DNA of 64,000 nucleotides, taken from NCBI GenBank assembly GCA_044227805.1, contig JBGAWA010000002.1, positions 28,806 through 92,805 on the forward strand, read 5' to 3'. The notes beneath the pieces are model-generated. The model was given only the letters and a program-made list of their open reading frames with translations. It had not been told where the DNA came from and made no database searches. This DNA comes from JACCZZ01 sp044227805 (GTDB lineage: Bacteria; Bacteroidota; Bacteroidia; Chitinophagales; UBA10324). The translations under genes were made by a program, and so were the position numbers. This document shows, piece after piece, positions 55,844-64,000 of the stretch. Position 1 is the first letter of the stretch. Each line of letters starts with the position of its first letter.

Positions 55844-56004
55844 TTAACCCGGATTTTTCAGTGGAAAAATCCCGCTTCGCTGCGACTTAGAGCTGCTAAG
55901 GGTTTGCTCAATTTGTCAAGAAAAGAAAATGTTTCACAAACCCTAAGCAGCTCTACGTCGGGGCTAAACCCGTTGCCGCTTTGAACTGCAAAATGTGGGT
56001 TTAA
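55844..56004 (+). repeat. Dispersed 160-bp hairpin repeat, copy E (near complete)
   Basis: TTAACCCGGATTTTTC at the left, AATGTGGGTTTAA at the right. Central arms are AGAGCTGCTAAGGG and CCCTAAGCAGCTCT: both arms differ from copy D at the same paired position. Lies between convergent genes. Confidence 0.95.
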
Positions 56005-56149
56005 TAAAATTATTTCGCCGCCGCAGGGGCATTGTGCGTAATCGGATAGACAGTGCTTCTGATTCCCGCACTGACGGCAACCCCCTTAATAATGTTGTAC
56101 GGCTTACATTACTGTCCCCAAAATCAATACAGGATGCCTTTGGTTTGCC

Positions 56150-58012
56150 TCACAACATCTGCAGATCCACTAAATGCTTATATACTCCATTTGCAGCTAA
56201 CAGGTCTTTATGTGTGCCGCGTTCTTCCAGCCTTCCTTTGCGCAGCACAAATATTTCATCTGCATTTTGAATAGTGGAAAGACGATGCGCAATCACAATG
56301 CTGGTGCGGTTTTCCATCAGCTTGTACAAGGCAGTCTGCACCAGCCGTTCAGATTCGGTGTCGAGCGAAGAGGTGGCTTCATCAAGGATCAGTATCGGCG
56401 GGTTTTTGAGCACGGCGCGCGCGATGGTCAGCCGCTGCTTTTCTCCGCCGCTTAGCTTGCCGCCACGGTCGCCGATCACAGTTTGATAGCCGTTTTCCAG
56501 GCGCGAAATGAAATCATGCGCATTCGCCACTTTTGCTGCGTTGATCACGGCTTCCTCCGTTATGTTTTCCATGCCGAAAGCAAGGTTGTTATGAACGGTA
56601 TCGTTGAAAAGAACCGGTTCCTGTGATACCATTCCGATCAGTCCGCGCAAATCTTTTATTTTATAATTCCTGATGTCAACACCGTCAATTAGAATGGCCC
56701 CGTCCGTGGGGTCATAAAACCGTGGCAGCAGATCCGCAAAGGTTGTTTTTCCGGAACCCGACGGGCCCACCAATGCGATCACTTTTCCTTTGGGAATGAT
56801 GACACTGATATTGTTGAGTGCATAGCGTTTGTCTTCATATCCGAAGGAAACATTGCTGAATTCTATCTGCTGATTAAAAGTGTGGATGGCGGTTGCAGTA
56901 GCTGCCTCTTTAATCAGGATGGGTTCGTCAATAATTTTCAGAACGCGTTCACCGGATGCCAGCCCGCGCTGGATACTCGTTACTGCCGAAGAAATATTTT
57001 TTGCAGGTGGCAGAATCTGTGAATACAAGGCGATGAATGCAATGAACTCACTCGCCGAAAGACCTGATTGCTGTGACAGCACCAGGGTGCCGCCATAGAT
57101 CATGATTCCTACGACTACGGCAATTGAAAATGTTTCTGTCACCGGTGCAGCCAACTCACGTGTGTTCAGGATGGCTTTGGTAGATTGCCGGAAACGGTTG
57201 TTCTCTTTGGTGAACTTCGCCCGCAGCATCGGCTCGGCATTAAAGGCCCGAATGATTTTACTGCCGCTGATGGTTTCTTCTGAAATCGCCATGATGGCGC
57301 CAAGCAGGGTCTGACTGTTAATGGATTCTTTTTTAAGCCGGCGCGAGATAACACTGATGATAATGCCGGAAACCGGTAAAAAGACAAGCGTGAATAAGGT
57401 AAGTTGGGCCGAGATCATGAACAACAGCGTGAAGTAGGCGATAATGGTTGCCGGATCGCGGAAGAAGACCTGTATGGAGGTGACGATGGAGCTTTCAATC
57501 TCCTGCACATCGTTGGAGATGACAGAAAGCAGGTCTCCTTTCTTTTGCCGCTGAAAATAACCGGCCTGTATGTTCAGAAACTGATCATGTATAGCTGAAC
57601 GTATGTTGCGGATCAGGTTTGTGCGCATGCGGGCCAGCACCCGCAACGACCAGTAGCGGAATACATTGGCGAGCGTGATACTGCAAAGAATTACAGTACA
57701 CACATACCATAAAGCGCCTACCTTGCCCCGCTCGGTCAGAATGTGCTGAAAGAAATAATTGAAGGTATTGATGAAATAGGAAGCCGAAAACGTGAACGAT
57801 GGTTTCACCACCTCCGCCTGCAATTGCACCGTGCCGAATAGTACATTCAGCAAAGGCACAATCAATGAAAAATTAAGCGCTCCAAATATTACACTGAGGA
57901 AAGCCAGCACCACATATTCCGGCATATAGCCAGAATAGGGTTTGGAAAAAGTCAGAAGCCGGAGATAGGTTTTCAAATGAGTGGTGGGTGCATACTGCCC
58001 GGCAGCCTGCAA
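56150..58012 (-). CDS. MsbA-like ABC exporter (fused permease and ATPase)
   Basis: 620 residues from TTG at 58012; another TTG at 57976 (LKTYLRLLTF) may be the true start since the family begins there. Six membrane helices occupy about 30-340, followed by the ATPase domain. Visible motifs are Walker A GPSGSGKTT (416-424), Q-loop VSQEPVLF, signature LSGGEKQ (520-526), Walker B ILILDE and the H-loop His near 576. Type IV exporters of this kind flip lipid A precursors or other lipids; the substrate here is inferred only from similarity. Single gene. Confidence 0.9.
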   Translation of the reverse strand: MQAAGQYAPTTHLKTYLRLLTFSKPYSGYMPEYVVLAFLSVIFGALNFSLIVPLLNVLFGTVQLQAEVVKPSFTFSASYFINTFNYFFQHILTERGKVGALWYVCTVILCSITLANVFRYWSLRVLARMRTNLIRNIRSAIHDQFLNIQAGYFQRQKKGDLLSVISNDVQEIESSIVTSIQVFFRDPATIIAYFTLLFMISAQLTLFTLVFLPVSGIIISVISRRLKKESINSQTLLGAIMAISEETISGSKIIRAFNAEPMLRAKFTKENNRFRQSTKAILNTRELAAPVTETFSIAVVVGIMIYGGTLVLSQQSGLSASEFIAFIALYSQILPPAKNISSAVTSIQRGLASGERVLKIIDEPILIKEAATATAIHTFNQQIEFSNVSFGYEDKRYALNNISVIIPKGKVIALVGPSGSGKTTFADLLPRFYDPTDGAILIDGVDIRNYKIKDLRGLIGMVSQEPVLFNDTVHNNLAFGMENITEEAVINAAKVANAHDFISRLENGYQTVIGDRGGKLSGGEKQRLTIARAVLKNPPILILDEATSSLDTESERLVQTALYKLMENRTSIVIAHRLSTIQNADEIFVLRKGRLEERGTHKDLLAANGVYKHLVDLQML

Positions 58013-58440
58013 GGGTGAGGCGCTGGCCTTTTGCGTTGATAAAATGTTAACCTGTTTTTAAACACGTGATGGCATTACACTGCAAAATGCGGGTTTCATC
58101 AATCAAATATCCTTGTGTTAGATGATATTTCAAACTTTACGGCACCGATTTGTTTTATTCCGTTCATAAAACCGCCCTTAGCAGTTGAAACTTGCAGCAC
58201 TCAAGCCGTATTCAATTATTAAACAAGGAATCATTTGATCAAAGCTGTTTCATCAGTTATAATTGCATACGTTTATTCACCAAAAATATTTTTAGTGTTT
58301 GCACTTTATTGCCATAAATTCGTTCCGGGGCAGCTTTGATGTTTTTCTCAGACAAGTTTTGAAAGCATTAGTTCATTCCACAGGCTGAGCAAAGCACAAC
58401 AGCCTTCCGATTTCACCATTCACTCTCATTTTATTTTAAT
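58013..58440. other. Divergent msbA-like/rbfA intergenic region
   Basis: 428 bp. Contains a decayed end of the dispersed repeat at 58048-58097 and a possible rbfA promoter: TTTG near 58299 and TAAATTCG near 58315. No RNA gene or conserved frame seen. Confidence 0.4.
58048..58097 (+). repeat. Solo right end of the dispersed repeat
   Basis: The segment CTGCAAAATGCGGGTTT near 58079-58095 matches the right end of the full element. The left portion retains only TTAACC and A/T-rich remnants. Confidence 0.5.
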
Positions 58441-58809
58441 ATGGAAACCATCAAGCAGAAAAAGATTGCCAAGCTGATTAAGGAGGTGTTGAGTGATATC
58501 TTTCAGCGCGACGGCCTGTCGATGATACACGGAGGAATGATCACGATCTCCCATGTCACCGTATCGGGCGACCTGGTAACGGCAAAGGTTTACCTGAGCT
58601 TTTTCCAGGTCAAGGACCAGCTAGAGGTGCTTGCCTCCCTGGCGCATAGTGAAAGAGATTTGCGCCATAAGCTCGGTAATGCCATCAGGAACCAGGTACG
58701 CAGAATTCCGGAACTGCATTTTTTTGTGGATGACTCCTTAACCGAAGTCTTCAGAATGGAAGAGATTTTCAAAAAGATAAAAGCCGAAGAAAAAAAAGAC
58801 GCGGGTTGA
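58441..58809 (+). CDS. rbfA: Ribosome-binding factor A
   Basis: 122 residues. Binds the 30S precursor near the 16S rRNA 5' end during late maturation and cold adaptation. The KH-like fold and family motifs are visible: KKIAKLIKEVLSDIF, TVSGDLVTAKVYLSFF, the LRHKLGNAIRNQVRRIPEL core and DDSLTEVFRMEEIF. It lies 82 bp upstream of a LolC/E-type permease, an arrangement I believe recurs in Bacteroidota. Confidence 0.94.
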   Translation: METIKQKKIAKLIKEVLSDIFQRDGLSMIHGGMITISHVTVSGDLVTAKVYLSFFQVKDQLEVLASLAHSERDLRHKLGNAIRNQVRRIPELHFFVDDSLTEVFRMEEIFKKIKAEEKKDAG

Positions 58810-58891
58810 TGAATGGAAACATCCTGTTCGCACGTCAGTAGATTGCTTTCCGCTTCGTTCCATCATTTGAGCCATCCTAAAATTTCCCCGC

Positions 58892-60118
58892 TTGAATCTT
58901 CCATTGTCATTCGCTTACCGATACCTGTTCAGCAGGAAATCCAGCAATGCGGTGAATATCATTTCCTGGGTTTCGGTGCTTGGTATGCTGGTTGGCTCAT
59001 TGGGACTGATACTGGTACTTTCGGTTTTCAACGGATTTGAAGGACTCGTGATCTCACTCTACAACTCCTTCAACCCTGATTTCACCGTCACCGCCCGGGA
59101 GGGTAAATCATATACACCCGATTCACTGCAACTGCTGGAACTAAAAAAATTAGAAGGCGTCAGGGCGCTCACGGAAGTGGTGGAGGAGAACGCTTTGCTT
59201 ACCTATGCCGACCGGCAATATATTGCAACGGTAAAAGGAGTGGAATCCGGATACGGATCCATTACAGGAATAGATTCCGCCATGTATTATGGTGATTTCA
59301 AACTGAAAAACGGAAATGAAGACCTTGCCGTTGTCGGATTGGGAATAGAACAGGCCTTGGGCATCAACTATGACAACCCGTTTGGTTTTTTAACCGTGTA
59401 TATTCCGCGCAAAGATAAAACCACCGCCATCAATCCTGAAGACGCTTTCAACCGTGCGCCTATCAAGCCGGCCGGCAGTTTTGCTATTCAGTCGGAGTTC
59501 GACAGTAAATATGTATTTGTACCGCTTGCTTTTGCCAGGTGGCTCACCGGTTACGACAAACAGATTTCTTACCTCGAAATCGCTGTCCTTCCGGGTACGG
59601 ATGAATACAGGCTTCAGCAGCAGATTCAACAACTGATGGGACCGGCCTTCGAAGTCAGAAACCGGCTTCAGCAAAATGCAGTGCTTTATAAAGTGATGCG
59701 CACTGAAAAATGGGCGGTGTATGCCATACTTACCTTCATCCTGATTATTGCGGCTTTTAATATTGTTGGCTCACTCAGCATGCTCGTGATTGAGAAGAAG
59801 AAGGACATCGCCATTCTGAAAGCCATGGGAGCAGATGAAGGCCTTATCAGGAAGATTTTTTTGTTCGAAGGGTCACTGTTGTCTTTTATTGGTTGTGGTG
59901 CAGGGTTTCTGCTGGCACTGATCATTATTGTTGTTCAGCAACAATTTCAGCTATTAAAAATCGGCGGCGGCTCATTCGTGATTGATGCCTATCCGGTAGA
60001 GATGAAGGCATTGGATTTTGTCCTTGTCTTTATCACGGTAATCTCCATCGGCCTGCTCGCATCGTGGTTTCCTTCCTGGCAGGCGGCAAAAAATGAATAC
60101 CGGCTGACGGAGGAATAG
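58892..60118 (+). CDS. LolC/LolE-type ABC transporter permease
   Basis: 408 residues with a TTG start at 58892 (M/LNLPLSFAYRYLF). FtsX/MacB-fold permease. One membrane helix near 22-44 is followed by a large periplasmic domain (about 45-270), then three helices at about 275-300, 320-350 and 370-395. The N-terminal RYLFSRKSSNAVNIISWVS and the cytoplasmic EKKKDIAILKAMGA are characteristic of lipoprotein-release permeases. The ATPase (LolD) is not next to it. Downstream of rbfA, likely same unit. Confidence 0.88.
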   Translation: MNLPLSFAYRYLFSRKSSNAVNIISWVSVLGMLVGSLGLILVLSVFNGFEGLVISLYNSFNPDFTVTAREGKSYTPDSLQLLELKKLEGVRALTEVVEENALLTYADRQYIATVKGVESGYGSITGIDSAMYYGDFKLKNGNEDLAVVGLGIEQALGINYDNPFGFLTVYIPRKDKTTAINPEDAFNRAPIKPAGSFAIQSEFDSKYVFVPLAFARWLTGYDKQISYLEIAVLPGTDEYRLQQQIQQLMGPAFEVRNRLQQNAVLYKVMRTEKWAVYAILTFILIIAAFNIVGSLSMLVIEKKKDIAILKAMGADEGLIRKIFLFEGSLLSFIGCGAGFLLALIIIVVQQQFQLLKIGGGSFVIDAYPVEMKALDFVLVFITVISIGLLASWFPSWQAAKNEYRLTEE

Positions 60119-60254
60119 CGGTGGATATTGAATCGTCAGCAAAGAATCGTAAGTCATTCGGAGAGTATCAATCAACAAAGTACATGAGGGCAGGGGCTCG
60201 TTTCGTTCCTTCCCCCTGTCACTTACTTCTTAACTAATCTGCTATTTTTACCGC

Positions 60255-60788
60255 ATGGATGTTGTCCGGCTGCATGATCTGAAATTCCGCACTTATATTT
60301 CTGCTGAAACGATTCGCAAGAGAGTACAGGAGATGGGCGTAGCCATGAATCATGACCTGCGGCACGAAAGACCGCTGTTCATCGGCATCCTCAACGGCGT
60401 ATTCATGTTTGCCGGCGAATTGATGCAGCAGCTGGATATCGAGTGTGAGATTACGTTTGTGAAGTTGTCATCCTATGAGGGAACCACTTCTTCCGGTGAA
60501 GTGAAAACACTGATCGGGCTCAATACCGAGCTGAAAGGCCGTAATGTAGTGGTGTTAGAAGATATTGTGGATACAGGCAAAACGGTGAGTGAGTTTCTGA
60601 AATATCTTGCTACCCTTCAGCCGGAAAGCGTGCGGGTTGCTGCCTTGTTGTTTAAGCCTGATGCCCTGGAGTCCGACATGGATATTGATTATATCGGCTT
60701 CAAAGTACCGAATGAATTTTTGGTAGGGTTTGGACTGGATTACGATGGGTTAGGCAGAAATTTAAAAGATATTTATGTAAAGGTGTGA
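60255..60788 (+). CDS. hpt: Hypoxanthine phosphoribosyltransferase
   Basis: 177 residues. Salvages hypoxanthine (and often guanine) with PRPP. The PRPP-binding motif VVLEDIVDTGKT is at about 95-106, with the flexible-loop SYEGTTSSGEVK before it and a C-terminal FLVGFGLDYDGLGRNL purine-site region. Start ATG at 60255, with TATTTTTA just upstream. The gene order hpt-adk-obgE is, to my knowledge, common in Bacteroidota. Confidence 0.94.
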   Translation: MDVVRLHDLKFRTYISAETIRKRVQEMGVAMNHDLRHERPLFIGILNGVFMFAGELMQQLDIECEITFVKLSSYEGTTSSGEVKTLIGLNTELKGRNVVVLEDIVDTGKTVSEFLKYLATLQPESVRVAALLFKPDALESDMDIDYIGFKVPNEFLVGFGLDYDGLGRNLKDIYVKV

Positions 60789-60803
60789 TCGGAATTATTA
60801 ACC

Positions 60804-60964
60804 TTAAACCCACATTTTGCAATTCAAAACGGCAACGGGTTTAACCCCGACGTAGAACTGGTTAGGGTTTGCGAAACATTTTCTTTTCTTAAAAAAAAGA
60901 GCAAACCCTTACCAGTTCTAAGTCGTAGCGAAGCGGGATTTTTCCACTGAAAAATCCGGGCTAA
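60804..60964 (-). repeat. Dispersed 160-bp hairpin repeat, copy F (near complete)
   Basis: TTAAACCCACATTTTGC to AATCCGGGCTAA. Central arms AGAACTGGTTAGGG and CCCTTACCAGTTCT: the CTGC/GCAG pairing of other copies is replaced by CTGG/CCAG, a compensated change. It lies between hpt and adk, ending about 100 bp before the adk start. Confidence 0.95.
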
Positions 60965-61067
60965 ACAGTTCCGCATCTTAAAGCATTGGATTTTTTATTC
61001 AGCCATGTAATCATTCAAACATTTTAATGGCAGCCTTTCAACAGCTGTAAATAAATTACTGATCGTT

Positions 61068-61661
61068 ATGTTAAACATCGTCCTCTTCGGCCCTCCGGGC
61101 AGCGGCAAAGGAACACAAGCAGTGAAACTGAAAGAAAAATATGGCCTCGCGCATATTTCAACCGGCGATATCTTCAGAGCCGTTATCACAACACCCTCGG
61201 CATTGGGAACAGAGCTGAGATCATATATGGATCACGGGCAACTGGTGCCTGATGAGCTGACTTTTCGCGTGCTCGCCGATTATATTGATGGCAAGGCTCT
61301 CATGAAGAGCGAAGGCATCATTTTCGACGGCTTTCCGCGAACCATTCCGCAGGCTGCTGCACTCGATGAGTTTTTCCGTGAGCGGAATGCTGACATCAAC
61401 ATTGTACTGTCATTGCTGGTACAGGAAGAAGAAGTGGTGCAACGGCTTTTGTTGCGAGGACAATCCTCCGGCCGCACTGACGACAACAGTGAGGTGGTGA
61501 TCCGCAAGCGTATGCAGGTCTATCGCGATCAAACACTTCCCCTGGCTGCTTACTACAGTCAACAGCATAAGTTTATTGAGCTGAAAGGCGAAGGCTCCGT
61601 GGAAGAAGTATTCGAACTTCTTTGCCGGGAAGTGGACCGGCTGCTGACAGGAAGGGTTTAG
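61068..61661 (+). CDS. adk: Adenylate kinase
   Basis: 197 residues, normal short-LID form. Interconverts ATP, ADP and AMP. P-loop GPPGSGKGT at 8-16, STGDIFR (AMP site), the DGFPRT motif near 86-91, and RGQSSGRTDDNSE with a short lid lacking the zinc cysteines. Followed by obgE. Confidence 0.96.
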   Translation: MLNIVLFGPPGSGKGTQAVKLKEKYGLAHISTGDIFRAVITTPSALGTELRSYMDHGQLVPDELTFRVLADYIDGKALMKSEGIIFDGFPRTIPQAAALDEFFRERNADINIVLSLLVQEEEVVQRLLLRGQSSGRTDDNSEVVIRKRMQVYRDQTLPLAAYYSQQHKFIELKGEGSVEEVFELLCREVDRLLTGRV

Positions 61662-61733
61662 CGCATTGCAAATGTGTACCTTCACCGTTCCCTTTACCCA
61701 ATTGGTAATTACCGCCTGTTATTCTTACGCTCA

Positions 61734-62726
61734 GTGGAAGGTTCAAATTTTGTCGATTACGTAAAAATTTTTTGTCGCAGTGGACATGGCGGCGCCGGAA
61801 GTATTCACTTCAGGCACGATAAGCTTACTGCCAAAGGGGGCCCCGACGGTGGTGACGGCGGAAGAGGCGGACATGTTATTCTACGGGGCAGCAAACAATT
61901 ATGGACGTTGCTGCATCTCAAATACCGCAAACATATTCATGCGAAAAACGGTACGCCCGGCAGTGATGCACGCCGCACCGGCGCGAATGGAAAAGATATG
62001 TTACTGGAAGTTCCGCTTGGCACCGTGGCGAAGGACGCGGAAACAGGTTATGTCCTTTTTGAAATAACAGATGACGGGCAGGAAGAAATTCTGATGAAGG
62101 GTGGCCGTGGCGGACAGGGCAACTGGCATTTTAGGAGCGCCACCAACCAGGTTCCTTTGTATGCGCAGGATGGCGAAAGTGGTGAAGAAGGCTGGAAAAT
62201 TCTTGAGCTCAAGCTGCTGGCGGATGTGGGGTTGGTCGGATTTCCCAATGCAGGAAAGTCCACCTTGCTTTCCACCGTAAGCGCTGCCAGGCCGGAGATC
62301 GGTAATTATCCGTTTACGACACTGGTTCCCAACCTCGGTATTGTTTCGTATCATGGCAACCAGTCTTTTGTGATGGCCGACCTGCCGGGAATTATTGAAG
62401 GCGCTCATGAAGGGCGCGGACTGGGGCAACGGTTTCTGCGCCATATTGAGCGTAACTCCATGTTGTTATTTATGGTGTCGTCGGATAGTGACGATATAAA
62501 AAAACAATATAAAATATTATACAATGAGCTCAGGCAATACAATCCCGATCTGCTCATCAAGCCGCGTTTGCTTGCTATTACAAAAAGTGATTTGATTGAT
62601 GAAGAGCTTGAAAAGATGCTGAAGAAAGAACTGCCACGTTCATTGCCTCATATTTTTATTTCTTCCTTAACAGGAAAAAATATCGATAAGTTGAAAGACA
62701 AGATCTGGAAGACGCTGAATGAATGA
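61734..62726 (+). CDS. obgE: Obg-family ribosome-assembly GTPase
   Basis: 330 residues with a GTG start at 61734 (M/VEGSNFVDYV); the ATG-like start at 61674 adds 20 non-conserved residues. Conserved GTPase in 50S assembly and stress response. The Obg fold is Gly-rich (GHGGAGSIHF, GGPDGGDGGRGGH) over about 1-160. The G domain has GFPNAGKST (G1), DLPGIIEGAHEGRGLG (G3) and TKSD (G4). Ends 258 bp before the converging gene; repeat copy G lies between. Confidence 0.95.
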   Translation: MEGSNFVDYVKIFCRSGHGGAGSIHFRHDKLTAKGGPDGGDGGRGGHVILRGSKQLWTLLHLKYRKHIHAKNGTPGSDARRTGANGKDMLLEVPLGTVAKDAETGYVLFEITDDGQEEILMKGGRGGQGNWHFRSATNQVPLYAQDGESGEEGWKILELKLLADVGLVGFPNAGKSTLLSTVSAARPEIGNYPFTTLVPNLGIVSYHGNQSFVMADLPGIIEGAHEGRGLGQRFLRHIERNSMLLFMVSSDSDDIKKQYKILYNELRQYNPDLLIKPRLLAITKSDLIDEELEKMLKKELPRSLPHIFISSLTGKNIDKLKDKIWKTLNE

Positions 62727-62776
62727 GTGGAATGATTGCCGGCAGAAATTCCTAATCGTCCTGATGCTTTCAGCTG

Positions 62777-62936
62777 TTAAACCCACATTTTGCAGTTCAA
62801 GACGGCAACGGGTTTAACCCCGACGTAGAACTGCTTAGGGTTTGTGAAACATTTTCTTCTCTTAACAATTGAGCAAACCCTTAGCAGTTCTGAGTCGCAG
62901 CGAAGCGGGATTTTTCCAATGAAAAATCCGGGTTAA
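62777..62936 (-). repeat. Dispersed 160-bp hairpin repeat, copy G (near complete)
   Basis: TTAAACCCACATTTTGC to AATCCGGGTTAA. Central arms are AGAACTGCTTAGGG and CCCTTAGCAGTTCT, perfectly paired. Lies between the converging obgE and the right-edge gene. Confidence 0.95.
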
Positions 62937-62984
62937 ATGCGGGTAACATGCGGAAGGCGGCAAAAGCCGGCAGCACTCAAAAAG

Positions 62985-64000
62985 TTACCTGACAACCAGC
63001 ACAGTTCCTTTCGCTTCAATATGTTTCTTGTTTCCGTCCACCACCACTACCTGGTATGCATATGCACCTTGCTGAACGATAACACCATTATCCCGCCCGT
63101 CCCAGCCGAGGTCCGGATCGAGTGAGGTGAAAATCTCTTTTCCCCAACGGTTAAAGATGGAAAAGGTGAAAGAAGAAACGCTTTCCATATTCAGGATGGG
63201 TTTAAAAATGTTATTGTTCCCATCCGGGGCAAAAGCATTCGGCATGTAGATCTGGCTGGGTTGATTGAGGCATAACACATTGGAACGGCTGTGAACCGTA
63301 TCGATGATGCCATTGGGAAATATCATGGAATCAATGGCTTCCACATAATAGCAGGGTGTCGGTGCGGGAATATTGCCTTCATTGTATTCATGGGTGGCAT
63401 CATTAAAAGTGGCCACGCTGTTAAAGCCGGTGCCGTCATCACGGAAAAGTTCGTAACCTGTTACTGATCCATACTGAAGATACGACGCATCCCACCTTAT
63501 CAAAAAACTAAGATCGCTGAAGGCATAGCCGCTGAGCAACACGCTCTTGCCGATAGAAGAGGTGTCGAGGTTACCACAACTGTCGCTGGCGATGATGCGG
63601 TAATAGTAACTCAGCTCACCGGTCAATGCGGTGGAATCCGTGAAGACATTGATGGCGGAAAGATTGGCCGGAGGAAGGATGGCGGCAATCTGTACAAATC
63701 CGGTACTGTCGAGGCTGCGCTGTATCTTAAGGCTGAACAAATCGGCAATCGGATCAACGGAATAGTAAACATTAATTTTTCCCGGAGCCGCTACAGTTAC
63801 ATTACGGATAAACAAGTCACCAGAAGGTTGTACCACATTCAGTTTAGCGCATAACTCATTTGACGTGGAAGTGGTGAGTGTAGTGGTTTGTGTGGCTACT
63901 ACCGTGAAACAAATCAGGTCACCATCATCTAAACCTGTTACCTGGTAGGTGAGTCTTCCGGGTGGTAAGGTCTGGAGAATGTTGTATGGCCCGCCATTTA
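62985..64000 (-). CDS. Secreted protein with gliding-motility-associated C-terminal (T9SS type B) domain, N-terminus outside window
   Basis: The frame is open to the right edge, so only the last 337 residues are seen. Fibronectin-III-like modules (TYQVTGLDDGDLICFTVVA; YYYRIIASDSC) are followed by the CHU_C/TIGR04131-type C-terminus: MPNAFAPDGNNNIFKP, FSIFNRWGKEIF, GWDGRDNG and a final Tyr-rich YAYQVVVVDG strand. Such proteins are exported by T9SS with a type B signal and are often very large adhesins. Passenger function is unknown from this part. Confidence 0.85.
   Translation of the reverse strand, partial: NGGPYNILQTLPPGRLTYQVTGLDDGDLICFTVVATQTTTLTTSTSNELCAKLNVVQPSGDLFIRNVTVAAPGKINVYYSVDPIADLFSLKIQRSLDSTGFVQIAAILPPANLSAINVFTDSTALTGELSYYYRIIASDSCGNLDTSSIGKSVLLSGYAFSDLSFLIRWDASYLQYGSVTGYELFRDDGTGFNSVATFNDATHEYNEGNIPAPTPCYYVEAIDSMIFPNGIIDTVHSRSNVLCLNQPSQIYMPNAFAPDGNNNIFKPILNMESVSSFTFSIFNRWGKEIFTSLDPDLGWDGRDNGVIVQQGAYAYQVVVVDGNKKHIEAKGTVLVVR

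Overview
The window looks like chromosomal DNA from a member of the Bacteroidota, most plausibly a Chitinophagales/Sphingobacteriia-type free-living aerobe. The signs are several secreted proteins with type IX secretion (T9SS) C-terminal sorting domains, a SusC/SusD outer-membrane pair, few Shine-Dalgarno sequences before starts, TAnnTTTG-type -7 promoter elements, an adenosylcobalamin-dependent ribonucleotide reductase and methylmalonyl-CoA epimerase. The species call is an inference. No complete rRNA or tRNA gene, CRISPR array, insertion sequence or prophage was seen.

Layout. 1-6.2 kb: a large secreted protein cut by the left edge, an exported endonuclease/exonuclease/phosphatase-family protein and nrdJ. 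6.6-9.9 kb: a PadR regulator overlapping a PspC-domain membrane protein, then three small exported proteins. 10.3-16.2 kb: a T9SS esterase-like protein, serS, mce and an iscS-iscU-iscA operon with an iron-box-like palindrome at its promoter. 16.3-25.5 kb: an S9 peptidase, a damaged susD-susC pair and a CotH/P-domain/PKD T9SS protein. 25.7-32.8 kb: pheS, a helical-repeat protein, an acyl-CoA-type dehydrogenase with a cupin, gcvT, a beta-barrel gene remnant, comB and crcB. 33.1-40.6 kb: a complex I operon nuoABCDHIJKL lacking nuoEFG and nuoMN. 40.8-55.7 kb: a mixed region with a photosystem-stability-factor-like T9SS protein, recR, a split glycosyltransferase, a PLP decarboxylase and D-amino-acid-oxidase-like pair, sucA, trhO, a frameshifted alkA-like glycosylase, an SDR, a DUF4199-like protein, a GNAT and a DUF1016/YhcG nuclease broken by two stop codons. 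56-64 kb: an MsbA-like exporter, rbfA with a LolC/E-like permease, hpt-adk-obgE, and a gliding-motility-type C-terminal protein cut by the right edge.

The most unusual signal is a dispersed intergenic repeat of about 160 bp. I see seven near-complete copies and about nine degenerate or partial ones. Copies have TTAA-like ends, related inverted ends, a terminal hairpin and a long central stem whose two arms change together between copies. That compensatory change suggests the folded structure is maintained. The element sits directly upstream of several housekeeping genes (nuoA, adk; partial copies before gcvT and the decarboxylase) and between convergent genes. I know no named family that it matches.

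A second theme is gene damage. susC, susD, the alkA-like gene, the yhcG-like gene and probably the glycosyltransferase carry frameshifts, in-frame stops or a deletion, while housekeeping genes are intact. Natural decay and local consensus errors cannot be separated from sequence alone.
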